Assembly (NCBI GenBank): GCA_029378245.1
Contig: JARKIF010000026.1
Coordinates: 496,001 to 560,000 of the forward strand
DNA: 64,000 nucleotides
Reading direction: 5' to 3'
Source of the DNA: Roridomyces roridus
Taxonomy: Eukaryota > Basidiomycota > Agaricomycetes > Agaricales > Mycenaceae
A program made the translations under genes and the position numbers. The notes beneath the pieces were generated by a model that was given only the letters and a program-made list of their open reading frames with translations, had not been told where the DNA came from and did no database searches. Numbering within the stretch: position 1 is the first letter of the stretch; each line of letters begins with the position of its first letter. Below are positions 55,346-64,000 of the stretch, one piece after another.

Positions 55346-56005
55346 CTACCCCATGAATTGTTCCACCCTTGGCCCTGCCAGCCGTGTTCGCACCATTCCA
55401 GCTTTGCGTAGATTGGATGCGGTTGGATCGACAACTTGCTCCAACTGCGCCTCGAGCTCTGGGTGGTTGCGGTAAAGCCAGATGATGTGAAGTGGGCCCA
55501 TTCCACTGATGACTTCCTCATTTCGGGTGGGCTTGCGACAGACTGAAACTGCAGAGAGAGTAGAAATAGTATACCGGATATCAGCGCCGGCGATGATGTG
55601 GAGAATGTATCAGGATGTAGGTCCATCTGCAATTTGTATATCACTCACGAACTCATATTGGCCTGCAATATTGGTCAATGTCTGTAACAATTTCAAGCAG
55701 AGAAAGTAACCTACAGCAAGTTGTGCTTCGAACGTATCCTCGAAGAACACCGCGTTTCCTTTGAGCAGGGAAACCTCCACTGGTGGAGGGCCACCGGCCT
55801 TAGTCTCTTACAACCAGACGCTATAACATATTAACTCGTACCTCGTTGTGTTATACACCGGCCTTCAAGCTCGCAAGAGCGTAGCCCGGAGCGGGATGTA
55901 TATGACCCACTGATCACATGCCATTCAGTCCCTTGGATTACTGTGCGCATGTTACTTACCAGTCCAATACATCGAAGCTACTAAGCTTAACTCAACTTCA
56001 ACTGC
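55346..56005 (-). pseudogene. Membrane-protein fragment E (C-terminal end of module 2)
   Basis: Minus strand: SFDVLDW-like sequence (TAGCTTCGATGTATTGGACT matches VASMYWT), then GHIPPL-type sequence, GPPPVEVSLLKGNAVFFEDT, a membrane segment and VISGMGPLHIIWLYRNHPEL, RKAGMVRTRL and HFIK-like EQFMG, stop at 55,346. All exons before this are missing, so it is a truncated copy. A 54-bp insertion at 55,802-55,855 further breaks it. It is closest in plan to the last exons of B-D. Confidence 0.75.
55802..55855. mobile_element. 54-bp insertion with 10-bp target duplication in fragment E
   Basis: CACCGGCCTT occurs at 55,792-55,801 and again at 55,856-55,865, flanking 54 bp that have no counterpart in the other copies. 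The insert has an internal inverted word (TATAACA/TGTTATA) but no clear terminal repeats. It may be the footprint or remnant of a larger Mutator-like insertion. Confidence 0.55.
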
Positions 56006-56278
56006 GGGCCGGGAGATTTGTGGACCTCAGGACGAGGGTGGCGCACTGACTGGAGTCGTGAATGGGGTCTTGTAACGAGGACCAAACACTGCGGGCATCA
56101 AGCACTTCGACCATGGAGGAGAGCAGAGGGAGACAAAGAGCGGTAAGTATTGTGTAAACAGTCAAACATGGAAGGTCCTCGTGTGTTCACGATCATGTGT
56201 TTGGTGCAATCGAACGCGTCGCAATAATATTAAGTAGGGCCAAATAATTTGAAATAATGGAAGTAGCTATTTATGTTC
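56006..56278. other. Intergenic stretch between fragment E and the chitinase 3' end
   Basis: I see nothing that looks coding or repeated. The chitinase stop codon is taken as 56,279-56,281. Confidence 0.4.
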
Positions 56279-59200
56279 TCAAGGAAGGGAGTTCGCCCAA
56301 CTGATCGCTGGCACACTAGAAATCCGTCAGCCCGATTCCAAGCCCCAGAGAATCAAAACTCACCCGTTCATCAGTGCGGTCAAATCTGCCATAGTGACAG
56401 TGTCAATGCCCACAACATCACCCGTTGCAGTATTCTGAGAATTCCAGTTATAATTTGCCCGCGGCCACGTGGAGGGACTGACCAGGTTATTGTTTGGTTG
56501 CCAGGACATGCTAGCGGGTACGGCAGGACTAAGGTTGGCCCAATTCGAGAGGACGGCATTGGCTGTTCAAAGTAACCATCAGATATGTAGTTTCTGAATG
56601 AGGCTTGCGACATACTGCTGAGTTTAACATCGGTTTGAGCATTGCCTTTGAATAGAGGGATGAGCCTCCCCATTTCCGCGACAATTGCTGGCTGCATGCC
56701 CTGCACGATGGTCTTGACCCTGCAAATTCGAGGTCAAACAAGGGATTTCCTACTCCAGGGACTACGTACCAAGAATTATATTGGGCAATGAATTTGGCGA
56801 CGGTGGGGATACCGCCCGCCGGCGCCGCGCCTATGCTATTTACTTTGTACTCCATAAACCAAGTCTAATAGGCCAGTTCTGAATCAGTACTTTGGGAAGA
56901 ACAGAATCCCTTACTTGGTAGACATCTCTGATACAGTCATTGTTGCGTATGAAGGCATTTTGTGCAACCAGGCTCTGATCAATCCGGTCCATAAATACAG
57001 TCAGATGAAAACCGAAAGCAAACACACATTCATGAAAGCTAGCGCGGCGACGGAGGTAAGTGCCACGACCGGGAACAAGTAGTTACTCACGAGTGATCGC
57101 CGCCAGAGCACGAAGGGTTGCAACTTGTGCCGTGGGGCAGGAACCGGTAAATGTCGCTGAGACGAAGTTGAGTGGCATGAAAAGAACAAGGCGACGACAG
57201 TCTTACATGTGCCGATAATACCCGGCGTCTTGGACAGAGTTGAGTCTTGTGCGAACTCCGGGAAATAGATCGCGCTTTGCTTGTATTCGCTGCATCCGCG
57301 TCAGTGTCGGAAGCCAGGAGGTAGAGGCAAACTCAATACACACTTGGCACGCTGTTCCAGAACAGGAATCCCGGCACTTAAGGAATTTTGCCGGGAGGGG
57401 TAGCAGTTGCCGATTTGTGTACTGACTGGCATGGTTCCGGCTGGCATGTACGCTGGGGTTGTGAACCTGGATGTCTCTGATCAATACGACAAAACATGGG
57501 TGCAAGAAGAAGACGGACAGATTGTGGGAGACCCAATCACAGAAGTTGTCGCCTGAACCATCCGTCCAGACATTCGGGAATTGTTTGAGGTAGTCGATGA
57601 AGAGACTCGCTGAGGAATCTATCAGTCAAAGACGACAGCGACGGCTAGCGCACTCACACATGCTCTGCTCCTGGAATCACGACTAAAGTGAGATCATGCC
57701 CGAGGAACATAAAAGTACACCCACATAGACGTGCTCCCGGCCATAGATGACAGCTCCCTATGCCACCGAGTTAGTTCGAGCATTGAAAGAAACAGATAAA
57801 AGCGACATTTCTTGTAGCAGTCAGAGAGGGTAGCTTCTTAGTGCTATGGGCAGACATGTGAGTAAAAAGTGTAGTGCACTGCTGGAGAAGCCCACGTTGT
57901 CCCAGTGTAGTACGGCGGAATAGAGTATCCCCTCAGATTACCGCTCAAAGTCATAGGAGAAGCCAGGTCGTAGTATCCATTGACGTTCAGTGATTTATAA
58001 GCAGCAATGGGTACTTGGAAAATGAACATTCAGTACTATCAACCCCGTGCACAAAAGATGGACTCACTCGCCATGCCTGGGCAATTCATGAGCGACGCAC
58101 CATCTTTGGCACGCCTGGATAGAGTGTGATGGAGGGCTTCTTCCTCGGAGTGATAGGCGCCAATGTCGGTGTTGTTCAGAGTTGGAATGAAGTAGCCCTC
58201 CCGGAGAAGTTCTTCTTCGTCGATATGCCTCCGAGACAGCCCAGGCGAATCCCCCGCATACGGATCACTAGGAACGAGTTCAACTTCCGACGGGTTGAAT
58301 CAGAAACTGCGCACCAATTCGAATCGTCGGCGCTGATGTCGGAATCCACGGCAGGGCAGAAGAGATTTCCAGGGAGGAAGGGTATGGCGCGCTTGTTGAG
58401 TTCAGTCTCCCCACGAAGGCCTGGACGCTCCCAGCTACTTGTGGGGCGAACGGTACGCGCAGGCGGCTCGAGCGAGAATCTCTCGCCGACCGAGGCTGAA
58501 TACGCCAGTGGCTGACCCGCGAAGGCTTCGAGCGAAGTGCGTTTCTTGCTGGAAGAACTATCCGCCGCGGTCGGCTCATCAATACTGTTGAAGCAGCCGG
58601 AGCCCAAGTCACTTTGAACCGAATAGAATGTGGTTGAAACTGGACGCGCATCAGCATTCGATCACAACACAACTATCAGAACACACCTGGACCGGGTTCC
58701 CAGAAAAGCACAGAACCAGTCAACCCGGCGTTGAGATTGACTCCATAAACCGGCGTGACACAAAAGTTTGGTGCGACCTGCTCAAAGATTAGCTGATGCC
58801 GTCTGGGTCCAGTGTAGACTTACCGTGTCGGAAACACTTCCCGTAATAGACAGCCCCGCGAACAAATCCGCTTCAACAAAGACTTGTCCGTCAAGGAGAC
58901 TACCACCGAGAATACTGATGCCAAGTTGCAGGCTCGGTATGAGATGAACATCAGCGGACCCCGTGAGTTCAACATTCCACCCAACATTGTAGTCCACGGC
59001 TGAAGAAAACAATCAAGAAGAGTCTGCAAGGAAGAAAGGGTTACCCTACTGCCGAAATTATTTGTGGGCTGAACGGCTTGGCCAAAGTTGCTTTGCCCGG
59101 GATTTGAATCTTGTTTCCCGAAGCTCAAGTCCAGACTCGGGAAATTGTACATGACAGAGGTCTTGTACGTTCCCGACAGCGAGAGCTCTCCGGAAAGCTC

Positions 59201-62200
59201 CCCATACAGATGCAGCTGCCCAAGGGTTAGTTCGAGGACACCCCAAAAAAGCCAACAGGACTTACGGAAGGTCCAAGCGTCAGCAATCCCGGATAGTAGC
59301 TTGAGATACTCGATGAACCTGGAAGTTGCTGCGAAGATAAACACGCACAGTCCAGGGAACCCAAAGTTCATCAGCTCATAGCGCCCGCTGTCCCATGAGG
59401 CGGAGGCAACGCCGGTGATGGTAAAAGCGGCTTGGTGATCCGTTAGCAGTTGGGTCCAAGATACAGGAAATTTTATACCCACCTTCCGCTCCGGCACCGG
59501 CTTTGAAATACACGTACGCCTGTTGGATAGACGGGGGCACGATCTTGGCCTCGAGATAATATCCGAACATACTGTTGACTTGCGCGAACCTAAGAAAAAA
59601 TGTGAGCAAGTCCCGTCTGGGCTGGAAATGCAGTGCCATACCCAGAAACACCTAGACAGAGCTGTTATGATCAACCCATCCACATGGAATCAAGTCCCTT
59701 ACTGATATCCAGACTGCTCTGGAAATTGGGGCATGCCTATGGACCAATCAGATCTCTGAACACAACAAGGGCAGAGGTTTGAACTTGCTTCTTCTTGATG
59801 GAAAATTGTATACGTGTCGGACCAATGATAATTCCTCGCAATAGAGTTTGAGTTGGTGATGGTGTTGAGTTTTGAGAGCCTAAAGACCGTGAGCCACGAT
59901 GTATGACAAGTGATACACACAAAATGCATACCAGTTTGCAAACGAGCCAGTCCAACGCCTGAAGGAGTTGTTGAGAATGCACTAAAATTATATGATGCTT
60001 ACTTTTCCACTCCGCGCGGAGAATGGAAATTCAAGTCGCGTTTTCGAAGTGGATCGATAGTGGAGTCGGGAGTACTATCAACTATTGAATTCCAATAGTC
60101 ATGGATGTCGGTCTGGTGCATTGATCAGCTGTGAAAGAAAAACAGGCAAGGTCGCCCTTACCATGTCTGCCCGCATGCTTCACAGATTGTCAGCTTGTTT
60201 CGAAAGTGTGACTGAATAGGACGCACTACACTGGCCCATTCTCCTCCGCAATGTCAGTGAATCTACAACGGTCAGCTGTAACCATCCTCAAACTGCATAA
60301 AAAAGTGCTCACAAGTAGTCGAAGACGAGTGAGTAGACCGGATCAGTGCTCCTTTTCCTCGCCGCGTGATCCGCGGAAAGGACCGTCTGATCGGGGTGAG
60401 GCTCAAGCAAAACCACACGTGCGTACGGTCCCAGTCCACAGGTGTCCGGAAGTTTGACAATGGTGTCGTTGGCTTGGCCAATGAATACATGGCCGCAGCC
60501 ACAATCTTCATCCTCGATGGGGCACGTGCAGTAAGCGAGAACCTAGACGCATTGTGAGCACAATTCGGACGGGGTGCCAATCTGTACGCACAGATTGAGA
60601 TTGGTCGCTCGTAGGATCACAGTTTGTGATCGCCCAGTCGGATTCAAGGTCCAGAGAGCTCACAGAGGCGGCATTGGGCGACGAAATGAATACCGATGCA
60701 AACTGGACTGGTTAGAGACGGCAAGGTATTGAAGACAAGATAACACACCGGTGAAGTTTCCTCCTGTCCATCGTCATCAATCCCACTTGAGCCAGCGCCA
60801 GTCTGGGTGATATCAGGTGTCCCTTGGTTGTCGTCGAAATCAACCTGCAACCACCATGAGAGAGAGAAAAAGAAGCATCGTTCAGCCCTGGCCCCTCACA
60901 GTAAAAGTGATGACATTCCCGTCAATTTCACTCTCAGGGAACACATCGAGGGGAGGGATAGGCAAGAATGTGTCATCTGCAAAGTTGTTGGAGTAGGCCT
61001 GGGTAGTTTCCAGAAAACCAACCATTCGGAGTATCGCAGCAGAATTTGCGATCATTGCCGACGCAGGAACTTGACGCATCACCCTGATTGTCGTTGTCTG
61101 GTCCGGATATCAGAAACGATGGCCGTTCAGGAAAAGAGACACCCACAGATGACTGTCTGTCCGATTGGACAAGCATTGTCCAGGCAATTGGGCGGGGTGC
61201 CGTGCTGTATATGTGCTGTCAGCCACTATACTCCTCGGCAAGGATTCAACGCACCCAAGCACAATTCGTGAGGCCAATTTGATCCTCGCAGCATAAAGTC
61301 TGAATCATTGGGTGAGTGGTGACATCAACAACGTAAGGGGAGCAACTGAACGGCGCCGTTCCCTGATGAGCCTGGTGAAAAGAGTCAGGCCGAGTTACAA
61401 ACCATCTCCATGCAGAACAGACTCACAACTAGTCTGATCTCCAGCTATGGTCAGGCCGGAACCGTGGGCTGTGGATCCAGAAGGACACGTTGTGACACCG
61501 CACTCAGTGGCCGTACAAAACGCGGAGGTATCTTGATCTGTTCTGCAGCACAGCGCCTAGGACAATTGAGTCCGCAGCTCACGACAGTTGAACGAGGTAC
61601 TCACCTCCTGCCCGACGAGACATACTGACACCGCTTGCAATGGAACACCTCCAATGATGAGTTGAGGAGGAAGAGAGTCGCCGAGCAGGGACGTCCCCAT
61701 GAGGATCTCGCCCTCATTGCAAGTCCCATCACATATCCCAGCGGATGTCGGATGGCCTCTCCACGTGCATGACTGAGGGGAGTCTCCCACGGGCTGTAAG
61801 AACCTTTAGAGAAATTGATTGCGGAGTCAAAAAGAAAAGGCTCACGCAGCAAATTGACACAAAGTCATTACCGAGGCCAGTGCAGGTTTCGAGGGTGAGT
61901 GGATTATTCTCGAGCACTCCGATCACCTCTGTTGCCCCCTCGCAAAACTTGCCACAATCCGTGTACGTGCATTGATTGCCTGTGATCTGGTCTGTTGAAT
62001 TGTTGTCCGTGACATCTCCATATAGGGCTGCAACCTATTAGCAAGGTAAAGCGCGGACGGGGTGAATTCTCACCAGACAAGGCAGTGAATGCGCTATCAT
62101 CCTTGGTCATGTCAGGAGCCATTTCAAAGAGGCAGCGAATCTGCTCACCTGGTCCACAGACCAAATCATAGTGCCGATGAGACAGATTGAATTGGCGTAT

Positions 62201-64000
62201 TGGAGTTTCATGCCCAAGGTCTGCTGGTCGTCATATGAGACCCAGTCAATGCTACACTCAACGCAATCAGTACTTGAAAACTTCAAGAAGGCGAAAATGC
62301 AAACGCAACTCGTTATAAACCAAGTACTTGACAGCCGCCTCTTCGTCGAACACGAGAGCGTTGGTCCCGACAGATGAAATGATATCCTCGATCTCGGTGA
62401 ACATGAGGGTGCCGGCGTTGGCCGAACAGGGGCCGGCGGGTGCCGCACCGGCGAACGGACAGCCGGGAGTTGTACATTGGTCAGAGACAAGTTCGAATGA
62501 GCGACCGTAGAAACCGATACCCATGACCATCTTCGTTGGGTCGATGCCAACATTGGCGTACAGTTGGAATGCGTCCTGAGAAATAAAAGAATAAGCCGAG
62601 GTGACAGATAGACAGAGAAAACAATCACCATGATCTCAGTCAAATTGGTGTGAGCTAGGACGATAGAGCCGATATAATCGGCGGGAGAATCCCAGACACC
62701 CTTTGAAACCAAAGTCAACTCAGTACAGATGGGGAGAGAGACAGACTGACATGCAAATCGTACGTCATGACATTGACCCAGTCGGCAGCGCCGTCCGCCA
62801 ACATACCGGGGAGGTCATAATTCTGCAGGTACCAATAGCTGGTCGGCGCAGTGAAGGACTATTACTCATAAGGATGAATGCATGGTTCCACGATGGGAGA
62901 GTTACCAGCTCATAATCAAATGGAATGAACGCGGTTTTGACGGCCTCTGGGAAATGGTCGTAAGTTAAGAGACAGAACTCGGAGTAGTGGTATGCTTACT
63001 GATGAAAGTCACGTAGTTCTCTTTGTCGCCCTTGGCGCCACCACGATCCCTAGTAGCGGGAATTGGATGAAATGAGTTAGTTACTCAGTGGAACAAGCGT
63101 ACTCTGCCACAGGATATTCCCAGCTGAACAAATTCGATCAGAACATAGTTTCAGCCAGACAAAAGGAAGACACACTCGATGTCAATGCCATCAAACCCAT
63201 AGGCATTCATGACGCCGAGAACACTCTTGATGAAAACATTGGTATTGGCCTCACTGCCGACCAGACCGCTGAAAATCCCCGCGGTCGGCTGTGGCCATTC
63301 AATGTCAACGGCACAGGAAACTAGGGGAAGGAAACCACGCACCGGGTTGTTGAAAGTCCAACCACCAATAGAGAGAAACACCTTCAATGTCGGATTTTGC
63401 GACTTGAGAGCCGTCGTTTCGGTCCAGAGCTGCGAGTCGCCGGCGGTCATCTCAACGACCTCGAACGAGCTGGAGATGTACGCAAAAGCAAAGTTGACTG
63501 CACAACGGTGAGTGAATGAATTGATTCGAGCTGAACGCCGACGCGTACCATGAGTTAGAGACGCAACATTGATGTTACTTGGAGACCAGGCATCACAGCT
63601 GCGAGCGGCCGCCCAGCCTTCGTAGTATCCGATACGCTTGGTGAGTGCCATTTGTGGATCTTCGCTCAGAGTGGAAGCAGAAGAAACGGAACGAACAATC
63701 GCAGATCGTTCGGAGAAGATGGGAGAAGACACGAGCATCACGCAACGCCCAGTCGGGCGCCTCGGTTCGACTTGCCTGGCGGATGTGATGCTCGGCTTCC
63801 TGCGCAACGGGGTATCCTGCGAGAAATCCCAAAGGTCAGTAGGAGTCTAACGACGCGTTCACGCAGGAACCCCCCAAACGGCGTAGGAGGGAGACTCACA
63901 GCGAACGGACGGCATGCAGATGCGGTTGGCAAACTCGGTATGCACGCGCGGATTGGCTTGGATATACGGCGCCAGTATGAGGGCATGTTTTCGGAGGTAT
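56279..64000 (-). CDS. Killer-toxin-like GH18 chitinase, 5' end beyond the window
   Basis: Many short introns. Near the right edge IQANPRVHTEFANRICMPSV may be the end of a LysM repeat. The GH18 domain follows: RIGYYEGWAAARSCDAWSPS, VNFAFAYISSSFEVV, LKVFLSIGGWTFNNP, FDGIDI then, across an intron (GA|GTGTGT...TTCAG|C), D-WEYPVAE, giving the catalytic DGIDIDWE. Then SYWYLQNYDLPGMLADGAAD, VNVMTYDLH, MGIGFYGRSFELVSDQC, SIDWVSYDDQQTLGMKLQYA and IGTMIWSVDQ. A long cysteine-rich tail contains CTYTDCGKFCEGATEV, FCCDTPNG, FASVFISSPNAASVSSLDLE, DEDCGCGHVFIGQANDTIV, FGYYLEAKIVPPSIQQAYVY, LYGELSGELSLSGTYKTSV, PFLPGNLFCPAV and FMEYKVNSIGAAPAGG. Likely secreted; hydrolyses chitin. The last intron near 56,340 is chosen over a stop at 56,360. 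Confidence 0.85.

Noticed and set aside
63150..63210. Apparent D-to-E change in the chitinase catalytic motif when the exon is read straight through
   Set aside because: The GAG is an exon end plus donor (GA|GTGTGT); splicing to C restores the aspartate.

Overview
The window is nuclear DNA of a filamentous basidiomycete, most likely an Agaricomycete of Mycena type (inferred from protein style, not from a database search). The evidence is many short spliceosomal introns of about 45-60 nt with GTNNGT/YAG borders, fungal Zn2Cys6 regulators, a Dal5-type MFS transporter, a DUF6593-type protein, a killer-toxin-like GH18 chitinase, and abundant small TIR elements and LTR debris. All exon borders below were read by eye from splice signals and paralogue comparison.

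The dominant structure is a repeatedly copied gene cassette: alpha/beta-hydrolase, epoxide hydrolase, a ~199-residue protein of unknown function, and a very large multi-membrane-segment protein. Copy A is at 1-1,720 (minus, running off the left edge). Copy B at 12,699-23,237 is the fullest, but its epoxide hydrolase is dead. Copy C at 28,425-39,613 has an intact, inverted epoxide hydrolase and a shattered alpha/beta-hydrolase. Copy D at 42,104-47,861 has an intact membrane protein and a decayed small gene. A C-terminal scrap, E, lies at 55,346-56,005 (minus). The membrane protein is built from two tandem homologous modules in one reading frame. I know of no described function for it.

Region by region: 1,955-6,303 holds three inverted-repeat elements, the largest with ~360-bp terminal inverted repeats. 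6,304-12,698 is gene-poor and contains a BED-finger remnant and an LTR-like repeat. 23,590-24,178 is a small hypothetical gene. 25,283-26,190 repeats the LTR and a conserved block seen near 9-10 kb. 26,258-28,009 is a Zn2Cys6 regulator whose finger seems to lack one cysteine. 32,863-33,135 is a hairpin element with a clean 9-bp target duplication, confirmed by the empty site in the paralogous block. 39,614-42,092 is gene-poor, with another inverted-repeat element. 47,914-53,529 carries, all on the minus strand, the DUF6593-like gene, the MFS transporter and a second Zn2Cys6 regulator, a plausible transporter-regulator pair. 53,530-56,278 is debris with a tRNA-like sequence. 56,279-64,000 is most of a long multi-exon GH18 chitinase, with its 5' end outside the window.

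The A-D membrane genes share intron positions, so they arose by DNA duplication rather than retroposition. The small gene of copies B and C differs at only three residues despite many silent changes, so at least parts of the cassette look selected while other parts decay.
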